A DNA stretch of 64,000 nt from contig CAJNYU010000987.1 in assembly GCA_905331475.1 (NCBI GenBank), positions 62,001 to 126,000 of the forward strand. Direction: 5' to 3'. Position numbers and translations under genes: made by a program. The notes under the pieces are model-generated. The model saw only the letters and a program-made list of their open reading frames with translations. It did not search any database and was not told the origin of the DNA. The DNA is from Rotaria socialis (Eukaryota > Rotifera > Eurotatoria > Philodinida > Philodinidae). This document shows positions 1 through 12,700 of the stretch, piece after piece (within the stretch, counting starts at the first letter, position 1; each line of letters begins with the position of its first letter).

Positions 1-213
1 CGGTTACTTTACGACTATTTTCCGAGCAAAAGTTTGCCGTAATATCAGGCGCAGTAATACGGACCGTATGATCATGAGACTACGGAGCACAAACAGCCGT
101 AGACCATGAAAATTCAGTCCCGTTTACGGTGCCGTATTACTGTGCCAGGTATTACGGGCAAATACGGCCTATTTACTGCCGTAAATATACCGTTTTGACC
201 ATGAGATGCCTAG
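1..213. repeat. GC-rich palindromic repeat, probably the right part of a small DNA transposon
   Basis: The stretch is much richer in CG than its surroundings and is built from CAGTAATACGG and its reverse complement CCGTATTACTG. Near 190 it ends in CCGTTTTGACCATGAGATG, which resembles the terminal motif CCGTTTTGATCAACCTGGGT seen at 868-889. The same internal words recur in the short element at 46678-46846. No coding potential is visible. The left end lies outside the window, so the element's boundary and any target duplication cannot be read. Confidence 0.5.
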
Positions 214-1640
214 TTCGAATTCGAATATAAATTGATACCTCAATAACTATTCACATTTCGAAAATAAACGCAAAAAAATCGCGACCACTTGAAAATCGTC
301 CCAAGGCAAAAGATAAAGATCGCAAAGTGGCAGCCCATTTATAATTTAGGAATAGATTTAGATTTCCTTTTTATAGGATTTGGTGAGAGGGTGTCTGTGT
401 GTGTGTCAGAAAAGGCGGACATACGCAGGTCTACACACAAACACAACAGAGCAACTGTGGGTGTGGGGAAATGCGGACATACACCGGTCTACACACGCAG
501 TGTTGGAGCTGAAATTTGTTGTATGTACCCTAATCGACTATCCCCCAACGACTCCCCGGGGAGTTCCCGTAAAATAACGAAATTCCTGGGGAGTCCCTGT
601 CGTGACTCCCCGGGGATTTCGCTGGGGAGAATTGATGAAATTTTTTAAAATAAAAAAAACTTTTTAATTTTTTTAATTTTTAAAAAATTAAGAAGAATTT
701 ATTAGTAATTAGATATTTCATGATTTATAAAAAGGAAATCTTCTGCCGGGGTTGCTTGAAAACATGAAAGTGGTTTTTTTTGCATTTATATTTGAAGTCG
801 AATTAGGCAGCTACTCGTTTTGACATCGTTTACCGTCGATAAACAGGCTGTAAACGAGTCCGTTTTGATCAACCTGGGTATTAATATGTATTCTTTCTAA
901 ATATAAATATATATATTTAAAATTTAAATGTAATATTCAAATAAAAGATTAGATCGGTTAGACAAATATTTATAGGACGACTTTTTTAAAAATTATTCTG
1001 AACAGAAATTCTAAAATTCCTTTTTTCATATCAATTGTACAACGACACATCCTTGTGCTTTTAAAACTAACTAGTTGATCCAGAAACTAACAGCATGCTA
1101 GTCATCTATTATCAGTACTTAAAAAATGTGGCATAAATGAGCGATTATATTATTCATGTATGAGGCCCAGCCAAGATGTACTTGTTTCTTAAATTCTTAG
1201 CTCGCTCTATTTGTTTCTAGAAATTAAAATTAATCTTATACCTATAATATAAATACACATGTATATAAATGTATCTATTTCGAAACAGATTTGTTTTTAT
1301 GTATAAATTTTAGTATTTATATTTATCGAATGAATATATACGTATATACACGTATGTACATTTTGAAAAATGTAGAATGGTAGAGAACTTTTTTTTTCTT
1401 TCCAAGAATGATGTTTAATGATTTGGAAAGCTTTCATTACTTTCAAGAGTCCATTATTAGGCATTTCTTTACAGAACGTGAGAGAAGGCGATCTCCTCAA
1501 AATGGAATTCAACCCTGACCTTTTCCAAATAGAATGAAAAGAAAACCATTCTGATAGTAGTGCATGGAACGGGTTTGAAGGCTTTCTATTCTGGCAAAGA
1601 AAGATTTTTGAACTAGGCAGAAAACATTCCCATGTTGCGA
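214..1640. other. Gene-free region with small repeats
   Basis: I see no gene here. It contains a short direct repeat, GCGGACATAC followed about 10 bp later by GTCTACACAC, near 415-440 and again near 472-500. It also has three GACTCCCCGGGGA-like blocks between 540 and 625, a very AT-rich stretch after 640, and an element end at 868-889. The open reading frame over 289-648 overlaps these repeats and has no recognisable product, so I do not call it. Confidence 0.5.
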
Positions 1641-1645
1641 ATACC

Positions 1646-1990
1646 GGATCATTTTTGCGGTAAACCGCGATATTTATCCGTTCTGCGGTAATAGGAGCCG
1701 GTAACCGGACCGGTAAAACCGCGGTAAACCGGCGGTTTTTTGCTCATGTTTATCACATGTAAAAGTAAAAAAAAAGGGTGATTAAAATAGTTTAATTGAT
1801 GATTTGGAAGACTTTTTCTGTCAAAGATTATAGACGAACCGGTTAACCGCTTTTTTTTAGCGGTAACCGCGGTATTAATCAAAACCGGCGGTTTACCGTG
1901 GTAAATGTCGGATCATTTTTTGCGGTAAACCGCGATATTTATCCGTTCTGCGGTAATGGGAGCCGGTAACCGGATCGGTAAAACCGCCGA
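1646..1990. repeat. CGGTAAACCG-rich repeat with a duplicated ~75-bp block
   Basis: A block of about 75 bp beginning CGGATCATTTTTGCGGTAAA occurs at about 1647-1722 and again at about 1908-1985 in the same orientation with very few differences. The DNA between holds inverted words (GCGGTAAACCGC, GGTTTACCG). The CG-rich palindromic composition stands out from the AT-rich surroundings and suggests one or two nested non-autonomous DNA elements. I could not fix a target duplication. Confidence 0.5.
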
Positions 1991-4003
1991 TTTTCATGCG
2001 GTTTTTATTACATGGGTCATTTATTCACACTAGACACTGCTCTCAAATGGCATGCTCTAACCATGATGTTGGGCTGAAATCAATGATTTACTATAGCGCA
2101 CTAAAGAATGTTTCTACAAGTAAAAGTAACAATGAACTTTATGAGATGTCTTGCGTGCTCAGCTAAATTCAATACTTAGACACGAAAGCGTGTACAACCG
2201 ATTCATATATCACATTGAATGTTTTCTGATTTTATTTGATTTATTATACTTCTTTTAGAAGACTCGACATTAATATGGAAAATATGTGTTTTGATGTAAC
2301 GAAACTAATAATCTTGCATCATTTTTATTGAATAATAGTTACATTCCGAAAATAAACGTCTCGGTATTGTATTCGATTCTGGTACACTCTAAATAGCATT
2401 TTACGTTTTGCTTTTTGAACTATTGAAAAATATAATTCTAGTTGCAGAAGAAAAAGTTTGTGTGTACCTCTTTCGTCTTTAGAATACCGATGTATAGAAT
2501 TACGATAGAAATCGAGACGAACACTTTCTCTTTATATCACAACACTGAAGCATCATGTTTCTTACGCTACATCTAATGGACTGTGGAAAATTAGTTCCAT
2601 ACGATTTTAAACACTGCATTATTGATTGAAACCTTCGCCTCGTTCTATAATTATTAGATAAAAACGAAGAGAATTTTCAAAAAAAAAACGAAAACAACAG
2701 TAGTGGAACTAATTTAATTCAGTTTTATAGACATATGCGATAAATTCATCACAATTTAGAGAAGAATGAGACATGATTCCCGAGTACTTACCCAGTTTGC
2801 GTCAGTTCGTAGATACACTAATATAGAATTCTAGGAGTTAAGTTTGAATAAATTTTTCGTGCTGCAATACAATTTGACATATCAAGAATAAACGGAAGAC
2901 TTTGAAAAACACTTTCAAAGTCTCACTGCAGGTGAGCAGCTAGTCTTTCGTCGGCGCCCCTCTGGAGCGCCATTCACGGCTAGCCGCTCTCAAATTGAGA
3001 ATCAATTCCACCGCACGATGGCTATAGCCGATTCATAATAATATCTCACATAACCATACGATACATCTAACACTAAAAATCATCGAATGGTACCCTCAAA
3101 AAATGTCCCTACAAAGAGTTCCTATAAAGGAAGTCCGACGATCTAAACAGCTCGTAATCTAATATAAACTTGCTTGAATTACAAAATTTCAACAAACTGA
3201 CAACGCCATCGTGTTCCCCGACCCCGATTACCTTCTGTCAACCGTATCCCTGCAGGATATTGTTTGAGGTTACTTAAGTTTATGCATGTGCTTTCCTATT
3301 GGACGAATGAACGAACGAACGCATTTAACTCGCTTTTCGTAATACCCTCCTTTCAATAGAGGGGATAATGTCTGCGCAATTCAGTCATATGCAAAAAGCG
3401 GAACTGTAGTGTATACATAACTAATTTTATTCTTTCTCCGAGTCAGTCATAGCTGTTGAAGCGTTGGTAAAAAATCTCAAGAACGTAAAATAAGTACAAA
3501 AATGTATGTGATGATGTTGATTCTAATGAAATAAAACCACTCTTTGCTGAATTTTTGTGAGACAACAGCATTTTACTCCTAAACCATTTACAAAGCAAAG
3601 CACAAAGCCACTCTAATATTTTTTTCTAAGGAACAGAATGATTGAATAAAATAATTTTCAGAAAAGCAACCTGCATTTACTAATGCCACTGCAGTTTCGC
3701 TGTTGTATCAACTTGTTGTTGGACATTTTGGTATAATCGTTAGTGCACGATCACAATTATCTAACATAAAACACTCGAATCAGGATTTATTTTAAATGCG
3801 CGCATCTTTTATTACTGAAAATAGATAAGAATTTATGTCAACTTCTAGGGGAATCTTTTGCTTTGGACTAGCTTAAAAACGAAAACGTTGAAACGCTTCA
3901 TTAATGTTTCTCTTCACTAAAGTCTAGAATTTTGATTTAGACAAGCAATTCTATACTGTTTGCATTCTACCATGTTATTTTAAAAAATGAATAAAGTTAC
4001 TAT
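1991..4003. other. Intergenic, no gene seen
   Basis: AT-rich sequence with stops in all frames and no family I recognise. A small CG-rich patch at 2935-2995 shares GCTAG and TTCGTCGG words with a patch near 50090. I see no RNA gene. Confidence 0.5.
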
Positions 4004-4012
4004 TAAACCTTT

Positions 4013-4769
4013 GGGGTGGTCCCTTTTCGTCCTCATTTTTTTTACGGACATCGGTCGGAGAAGTCCATTCCGAACTTCAGTTTCCGGATGTTCGGAAGGA
4101 AAGTCGTCTAGATGTTCGGAACGGAAAATACAGGATGTTCGGAACATAAAATGACAGATGTTCGAAACAAAAAATGACCGATGTTCGGAACATAAAATGG
4201 CAGATGTTCGAGACAATAAATGACCGATGTTCGGAACGAAAAAATACAGGATGTTCGGAAGAGAAAATAATTTTTTTATAACATAGTTTATTTTCTTTTA
4301 TTTCCTAGTATAGTCTTTCACAAAAAAAAGCATAAGACAACAAAAGTTTATACAAGTGAGAGAGTAAATAACGTTTGTAAGAAAAATATTTTATGTCTAA
4401 TGTTTTTTTGCAGCATGTCTTGTTTTTTTCTTTTTTGGAATTTGTTTAATATTGGCATCATCTGTTTCGTCTACTTTTTCTTTCGCTTAATGAACTGCTG
4501 GCTGAACATTTATGAAAATTATTAGTAAATTTTTTGTTACCAGCACCTACCCTTTATAAAACAGAGAAGTTTATAGTTTTACTACTCATTCCCACTATAA
4601 AACATACACCAAAATTCATTTCCAACATTCCATATTTTTTCGTTCCGAACATCTGGACGGTTTTCATTCCGAACATCCGGAAAATCGATTTTATTTTTTA
4701 TACCTGATTTCGAACATCCGGTCAAATAACCTGATGTCCGGAAGAGTGAGGACGAAAAGGGACGCACCC
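4013..4769. mobile_element. Non-autonomous Mutator-like DNA transposon (757 bp) with 9-bp TSD
   Basis: The two ends form terminal inverted repeats. The left begins GGGGTGGTCCCTTTTCGTCC and the reverse complement of the right end begins GGGTGCGTCCCTTTTCGTCC. They are flanked by identical 9-bp direct repeats TAAACCTTT at 4004-4012 and 4770-4778. A 9-bp duplication with G-rich ends is typical of Mutator-like (MULE) elements; that family assignment is inference. No transposase is encoded, so the element would depend on one supplied elsewhere. The left subterminal region holds a regular array of GATGTTCGGAA. The right side has several copies in inverted orientation (4643, 4667, 4708) plus one direct variant at 4733. 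The intact duplication suggests a fairly recent insertion. Confidence 0.8.
4087..4260. repeat. Eight-copy subterminal array with ~23-bp period
   Basis: GATGTTCGGAA or a one- to two-base variant starts at 4087, 4111, 4134, 4157, 4180, 4203, 4226 and 4250, giving spacings of 24, 23, 23, 23, 23, 23 and 24 bp. The spacers are A-rich and similar (ACATAAAATGACC-like). The array lies inside the left end of the transposon at 4013-4769. Iterated subterminal motifs often serve as transposase binding sites in DNA transposons; that role is inferred here. Confidence 0.75.
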
Positions 4770-4778
4770 TAAACCTTT

Positions 4779-6668
4779 ATCATGGCATTATTGTAAATGT
4801 CTAAAATAACAAGGAATGAAGTTTCGTTTTCATCACTCAATGATTATTGGATGTTGCTGTCCAATGACTAAATGAAAGTTCTAACTTTTACCTTCTGAGA
4901 ACAACACAAAAATCTTCTTTCAGGTATATGAGAAGGATATGCATTAATAATAAAATGTTTATTTGGCATTTTTCATGAATGTCTATTCATAGCAACATTT
5001 TTATTTAAAATAAACATGAGCACTTGAAAATAAATCGGTAAAAAACATATAAGAACGAAAGTAGAATGGCTTGTTACGTTTCATTTTTTATTCTGAATAA
5101 TTTATTTTTACTTTGTATTTTTGCGATATTTAATCATGCTGCCAGCTTTGCATGTTTCTTTTGTGAGGATCCAACTGAATCCCGATAAAAACGTTAATTT
5201 ATTGAATTTCAGGATTCAAGTAAGATGCCCTACAGGCAAAAAAGAAGCAAAACAGGCAGTGTAATAAAGCAAATGCTAGTAGAAATAAGTTGTACCGCGC
5301 CCTGGTGTATATTTGCGTGGATAACCAGGCTCCAAAAACGGTAATATAGCTTTTCCCTCTACTCGCCAAAATCATTGAGTCTACTATACGCACATGATAC
5401 ATTGCCAATGAAACTAATTTAGATATGAAAGTAGATGTCATTAGCGTGATTGACATCGCTGTACTATGTCTCTTTTTGTGTGATACTAATGAAACATTGT
5501 TTATTCAATAAAGTTATTTTTTTCGATCGATATTACAATATGCGCGAGCTTTATTCGATTAAGATTCCACTAATTTTCTTGCTTTTCTTTCAAATACAAA
5601 CCAACTAACACAACATATCAATACATGCCACTCATGGCAATATCTCACTGTTGGTGGGTGAAGATCTACAGAATGTGATGAGAGAAGAAGGACGGTTAAG
5701 GCCAAGATTACTAGACAGCTTGTTACTAAGAGCAACGAAAGTTGGACTGGATTGATGGGAGAATTCAGATTCTATCTATTTTAATCAGATATTAAAGTAT
5801 GCTAGATTGAATCATTTTGTGCCTTTACCATTAGGCCTATTATCGACAAAATTTAGTGGATCATTGATTGACTGCTCTTTGTCAAAATAAACTTTAATAT
5901 GCACAAGTTTCTTCCTGGATACTGCGAATGAAGAAGAATTCAACGATCGGCACTCAAACCAATAATATATCATTCATTATGATATGAATATAAAAATATT
6001 TAAGTGTGTTGCAAATCTGCGTGAGTGTTAAAATAATTCTAGAGGGCAATCTATTTTCATGCATCTAATGAGTTTTACAAATATCATAAAAGTCATATTA
6101 AATTTTGAAAAGCTAAATGATCAGTATCAGTACTGGATATTTTTAACCATTAAAAACTTAACAACGACCGTTGACTTAGTTACAAAATCATTTCAATTGT
6201 GTTTGTCTCCTAAGAAAACTCGAATGAAATTCTTTTAAACTCATCACGTTTATCATTCATTTTATTTTTTGTAGAAAATTTCGCCGGTTTGTGTCGATGA
6301 ACAAAATAATTTCGTCGGCAATCCCACACCCAAACCCACACCATCAAGATAGTTACACCACTCTTACCAGACATTTTTGTTAGAATGTGTAAACATAACA
6401 AAATCATGAAAGCTTTGAAAAATATTTTTTAACATTTATTATTTATATTTCTGTGACGCATTTGGGTTGTGTTGAGAGAAAAAACAGCAGGTATTTTTTT
6501 AAGCGAGTAGAATCACATTGTGCGCCACTTACAAAAACTTTTCGTCACCATAGATGGGTTGCTTTGAATAATCAAGAGGCGCAGACTCCTGCTATTGTAT
6601 GTTTATGACTCGTTTAATTGAGGGGTGTTGAAGAAACCCTTGAGGGGTGTTGAAGAAACCCTTTTCTC
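4779..6668. other. Intergenic, no gene seen
   Basis: I find no convincing gene. A perfect tandem duplication of a 24-bp unit containing GAGGGGTGTTGAAGAAACCC lies at about 6619-6664. A short C-rich tract at 6323-6342 (CCCACACCCAAACCCACACC) resembles the bdelloid telomere repeat. Reading frames at 5199-5456 and 6210-6407 have no recognisable domain and were not called. Confidence 0.5.
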
Positions 6669-6676
6669 TATAAAAG
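6669..6676 (+). promoter_or_regulatory. TATA box of the Kelch gene
   Basis: TATAAAAG lies 43 bp upstream of the inferred initiation codon at 6719, close enough for a short 5' leader. Assignment rests on sequence and distance only. Confidence 0.45.
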
Positions 6677-6718
6677 TAAGAACTGTTTCAATCAACAGGC
6701 ATTTCTTCATTAAAAACA

Positions 6719-9700
6719 ATGCAAAGAATTGTATTTCACACAAATAAAATACTGTAAGTTAAGCTACCTAGAAGAATCAGCGATGTAATGAACTTGAAAT
6801 TTTTAGATATGTTATCTGTATTATCATAGGTATGAGAAAGTGATTTAACTTAGTTATTTTAACAGAAATCTACTAAAACGTCATGAAACTCACATCATTC
6901 ACTTTTTCAGTTGAATTCTTTAATTCTTCACTTCGGAAAATGTTTGGCATTTGAATCTATAATTTGTTTTCACTAACTTCCCTATAGGCCACAATATACT
7001 CAATGCACAAACTTCGAAGTGTGGATGCTGCCCAACACCTCACTGTCAAGACAAACCAGTACCTTGTTCAACAAATTTTGATTGCGAATGTTTGTTGATG
7101 ACAATGACCGAAGGAGGATTGTGTGCTGATACAGTGATACCATGTAGCAATTTAACTACATGTGAAAATGATAATAAGACATGTTTGGTAGCCAATACTG
7201 TATGCGTCAATAACACTCGCTGCCAAATACCTGTTTGTTATCCGATCGAGCGGGCCTCTTCCGAAAGATGCCCGCCACTAAGCTCGACTACTTCAATCAC
7301 TGATACAAGTAATTATTATTTTTAACTACAATACTAGCTAATGGGAGATTCAATTGGCGACTTTACAGGAACATCAGACAAGATATCTGACATACCAGAG
7401 GATTTTTCTGGATTTTCTTTAGCAGTTTCGTGTAGACAGGATGCTATTAACACGAACGAGCCACGTCATCCTTATATTTTACAGTAACGTAGATAACAGC
7501 CTGATAATACATCCTATTCTGTAATGTTAAACATTCCGGAATCAATTCCATCGAATTCCGTTAATCAATTTCAACACAATTCCGGAATTTCCGGAAACAC
7601 TGCCTACTGATTCCATCTAATTCACGGGATTCCTTTTATCCCTTCCAATTCAATTCCGGAATTCAGTACACCCACACCCACACCCCACACCCACACACCC
7701 AACGTGGTGACATGGGAACCAACCAATTCTTAGGCTTTTGATTAGTATTGTACTGACTGAGAAGCAGTATAAAAGAAATCAATGTAAATAAATACAAGCG
7801 TTCTTAATAATTGATGAATAATCTAAAACATTTTGTTTCTCCACTAAAAATGGCTTTGAATGCTATAGGAACCAGTTATAGTAACTGAACTTGAACACTC
7901 ACGCCCTGTCAAAGATTTCTATCTCGCTTATATGATATTTTTTGATAACCAGAAAACAAAAGCTAAGGCTTATTGGGCAAGAATAAAATCGTTTTATGAT
8001 TCTCTACGTAGTAGCTGATCCGGTAAAACTCTGAGTGATGCGACTTTAATATTGTGACTAGGGATGTGTGGTGTGCATTTGCTGAACACCGATAGGCATC
8101 GATAGTGATGCTCAGTGCATACTGATAGACTGAGTGTCACTGATCACTGATACCATCAACGTCACTAGTACGCCAGAAACGCTGACTTCACTGACATCTC
8201 GTAATTAATTCTTACATAATATTGCAAGACCTGTGCTTTGATTAAAAAACAATGATTATATACTAGATGCATGCATTTTTCAAGAAACTTAATGGGTAGA
8301 GTTTTAAAAATGTGAAGAAAATGATTACCTCTTCGTCGAAGAGTTAGATAAATATTTTATAAGTGAAAATCTTCGAGAACAAAAAAACACGTAAATAAAT
8401 CAATATTCTAGAAAGACAATTTTTGTGAAAATGAAAGTAAATACATCTTTCAAATATCAAGATAAACAAAACAAAAAACTAGGATAGAATAAAACACATT
8501 AAAGGGTGTGGGTGTGACTGTCTTTATCTTAAGTCAGAGCCCACCACCCCCCCCCCTCCCCCAACCACATCATCAGATCCACACCCACACGAAAACATAG
8601 ACAAGAAAATAGAGGGAAACGGAGAGAGAAAGGAAAAGACAAAAGACAAGAGAACAGATAGAATCGAGATATACGTTACAGTAGAACACACTGTAACACA
8701 GTGGTCATCAGTGTTTCAGTGAGTTCAGTGTCAGTGTGATCAATACTTCAGTGATCAGTGACACTCAGTCTATCAGTGTGCACTGAGCGTCACTTTTGGT
8801 GACAAAAGTGATGGTTTTTTCGATGTTGTCGCTGAAACCGTACATCCCTAATTGTGACAAACGAGGGCTTGTCTCAAGTCCATATTATTATACACAATGA
8901 AAGAAAATATTAGCTTTCCCCGTATGTCTGCTCGTAGGGGTGTCACATTTAAATTTTAAAAAAATCATTAAACCGAGAAATAAATTTTCAAAAAATTAAA
9001 TTTATAATAATTAAAATTTTTTTTAAATGAAACGTTAAATTTAAAATAAATTTAAATTCAAGAAATTTAAATTTAATTAAATTTTAAATTTTGTATAATT
9101 TAAACTTAAACAAATTTGAATAAAATTTTTTGAAATTCAAGTTAGTTGAATTTTGAAAACTAGCAGATAAACATAGTTCTTGACTTTATTGCTACTATTT
9201 AAAGTCAAGTTTGAGTATGTTTCCTGTTTTCTAAAGTTAAAGCTAGTCATTCTTCTACGAATTTTGCTATTAAATATATTTTTATGAGTATCCCAGTATT
9301 TTGAAGAAGAAAGATGACGGATCCTGCATAATCTGTAGAGAAATTTTGACTATTATGAACAAATATTAACCTATAGTACTAGGTCTTACTCTCATTTAGT
9401 ATTTACTACTGTTAAAGTTACGTATTTTCCTCGTAGCAATGATGTGCATCCATCCAAACAATTTATTAAATTTAAAATTAAAATTAAAAAAAATTTACTA
9501 AATCGAGAAATAAATTTTTGTATAAGAAAAATTTTAATTTATTTCAAATTTAACTTTATACAATTTTATTTTAAATTAAATTTAGTTTTCATTAAGTTAA
9601 ATTTAAATTACATAAACTGTAAATTGGCATCCCTGTCTGCTCGTTTCACTTCGTTTTTTCATAAACCTCCGTTAAAAGTTACTTAGATATACAGAACTGT

Positions 9701-12700
9701 TTTCCACACTGAGATTTAATTCTACCCTAACCGCTCTGTTGGTGACCGATGCTTCCATTATACTAATATGTCTATTGTATCAAGTTTCGCTGGATAACAT
9801 TGTAATAGTCATGTTCTCCTTTCCTCTAAATAAAGCGTCAACTACCGTAATAGCAACATCGACTGTAACGACGTTGAATGCAACAATAATGACAACAACA
9901 ACTTTAACATCAGCAACAACAGCAACGACGACAACGTCAAGAACGACATCAACAACAACAACAACAACTTCAACAACGACGACAACGTCAAGAACGACAT
10001 CAACAACAACAACAACAACTTCAATGCCAAGAACGACGTCAACAACAACAACAACAACTTCAATGCNCAACAACAACAACCTCAATGCCAAGAACGACGA
10101 CAACGTCAAGAACAACATCAAGAACAACAACAACAACCTCAATGCCAAGAACGACGACAACGTCAAGAACAACATCAACAACAACATCAACAACAACTTC
10201 AACAACGACGACAACGTCAAGAACAACATCAAGAACAACAACAACAACCTCAATGCCAAGAACGACGACAACGTCAAGAACAACATCAACAACAACTTCA
10301 ACAACAACTTCAACAACGACGACAACGTCAAGAACAACATCAAGAACAACAACAACTTCCACAATGACAACGGCAACATCGCCAACGGCCGCATCAACGA
10401 CGATCTACGTACCCACGAGTAAGTGAGAAGATGCTGATGTCATAGTTCAGTTGATAGTTGAATAAAGAATCGTTATCACAGAGTTGAAGTAACGGGATGA
10501 GATAAAAAATACGTCCATATTCATTTCGTGAAATACCAGTGTGAATTCATGTTGAAGTTTATAGCGAGAAAAATAGGCTTCTTTTTTTAATTCCCTGCTA
10601 TCATCCACCGATTCTAAAGATCCTGCGGGAAAGAGCGAGAAAAACAATTGTATTACAGAGAGTGCCAGACACGACCGTATGTTAGTCGAGCTGACTTTCA
10701 TGGCTGGTGTGGCTGATGTTAGAAGAGTTATTGGGAAGGAATATAGCAAATGAATCATATTTCACAGTTTTATTTTTTTGGAATCCCGCTAAACGCTTAG
10801 AAAAGGTTTAATTCGGAAATTGTATCCCATGAATGAACCCTTTGGGCTTCATCCATTCTTATGGAACCTTAAAATGATTAGGGCATTAACTGTTAACGGT
10901 TTTAGATTCAACAGATACGTACAAACCTCGAAGGCTCTTCCCTTGGATAGAAGTTTGGTAATGAACTTTTTTGTTGAAGTCATATGTATTAGTAAAATGT
11001 AAAACGAAGAGTCACATTTGAATAGACTATAACCTTTTACTTGATATTTCAATTCATTCGAAATAGATTACTGAAAATATCTTTTAGTTGTTCGTGAAAT
11101 CTATTATAGTAGTGCGCTAACAGTTTGTGCATTTTTCTGTAGCACATTCAATTGTGATTAGATCGTTTTAAGCTAGGAAAAAATTACAGAAAAACGTGTA
11201 CCTAGAAAATCTCGAAGTCATGTATTCCGGTGAGTTTATTAGAGGAAAAACTAATTCGAATGTAATTATATTTTCATTATTTGAGATACTCACAATGATG
11301 TTGAAGTGTACTGTCTTTGTCTAAAAACTTTGACAATCAATAAATATAGAAGATTTTGAAAACTAAAGCCGTGTTACCGTTAAACACTGGATATTTGCGG
11401 TATGTTTCGAAATTTTCAGTTGATAAAATTTATCTTCTTATAATTTTGTGGAAAGAAAATAAAAAATTCATGAATTTATCTAAAGACAGTGCTGCTGTTT
11501 ATTTCTAGAGAAACTATCAAGTTTGTTATGATAATTTGTCGTGTAAATAAGAATCGTTCATTAGCTCTTTAGTACATAAAATTCAAAGCTCTACTGATTC
11601 TGAAAGATATCTTGACGTTTACACATTTTTGTTTACCACTTTCCTAATGTGTATGAGTCAGAGTAAAAAACTTTTATGGATATGGTCTTTTTCATTTTAC
11701 CATTTGTGGAATAGTAGGGTAATTCATGAGTAGTTTACATCTGTCAACCGTAGGAGATTCACAGAGCTTGTTAATATAAATCTTCAACTTTAAAATCGTT
11801 TTCTTAATAGCTTTTATAATATTATTTTTCAGCAGTGCAGTGAATTTTCAATAATCTTTAAGATATTCTACTTGTAATATGTGACTAACCGCTACCAAAG
11901 ATCCGGCAAAGGATTTCCAATGTTTCTGTCTGTTTTTGAACGAAATCTTGAGAAGTGACAAAAACATATCCCTAGCAAAAGAACACTTAAACTTATACAA
12001 ACATTGTCAAATACTATATACTTAAAAGAACTACGATGTTATTTTGTTATTTTTCTACTGATAAAATTTTCTACCCAGATAGTTTTCATCAACAATAAGA
12101 TCGAAATCTCGTTTATTTTCGTTGTAGAGCCACACCAGTCTAATTGAGTTTAATTCAATTTAACACTTCGCCATAAAATATCAAATTACTCTTATTTAAA
12201 CATAAAGCCATCAGCTAGTAATCTTGAAAATTGCCCTAATATCAAGTCAGGATTCGAAAGGTCAACTATTTGATTGTGCCGTTCAAAACGATGGAACTGA
12301 TCGAAGTGAGAAAAAGAGTTCAAACACAATTGAATAAGTTACACCGAAAGCTATTCAGTACGATAGCCAACAAGATTGAGTCTACTTAGAATGAGCATCA
12401 CTAAAGCAAATACACTTCCGTAATCAGATAGTGCCCATAGAATATAGTTCTGATGAAAGGTGTGAATTTAGGTAGAAGTGGAAATGAAACTATTTTGCCT
12501 TCCATTTTCACCTAATTCTGCAGACTATTTATCTATTTCATACAAGAATTAAATTTTTGTTTGTTGATCGGAAAGATATTGCATAAGAACAAGAGTAAGA
12601 ATTTTGACACGAATAACTATGAAATTCTTCGACATTTTCATTGTCTAATCTTTCTCAACATTTGCTACTTGTAACTTTTTCTTTTTCTTTTATTTACTAT

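Noticed and set aside
289-648. 119-codon frame near the left edge
   Set aside because: It starts at TTG, spans short repeats and has no recognisable domain or splice context.
4087-4260. Regular 23-bp repeat resembling a CRISPR array
   Set aside because: Units are short with similar A-rich spacers, the host is a eukaryote, and the array lies inside transposon ends; a subterminal motif array explains it.
9780-10397. Long minus-strand frames rich in Leu or Val opposite the Thr tract
   Set aside because: They are mirror frames of the ACA/ACG repeat and have no independent signal or conserved content.
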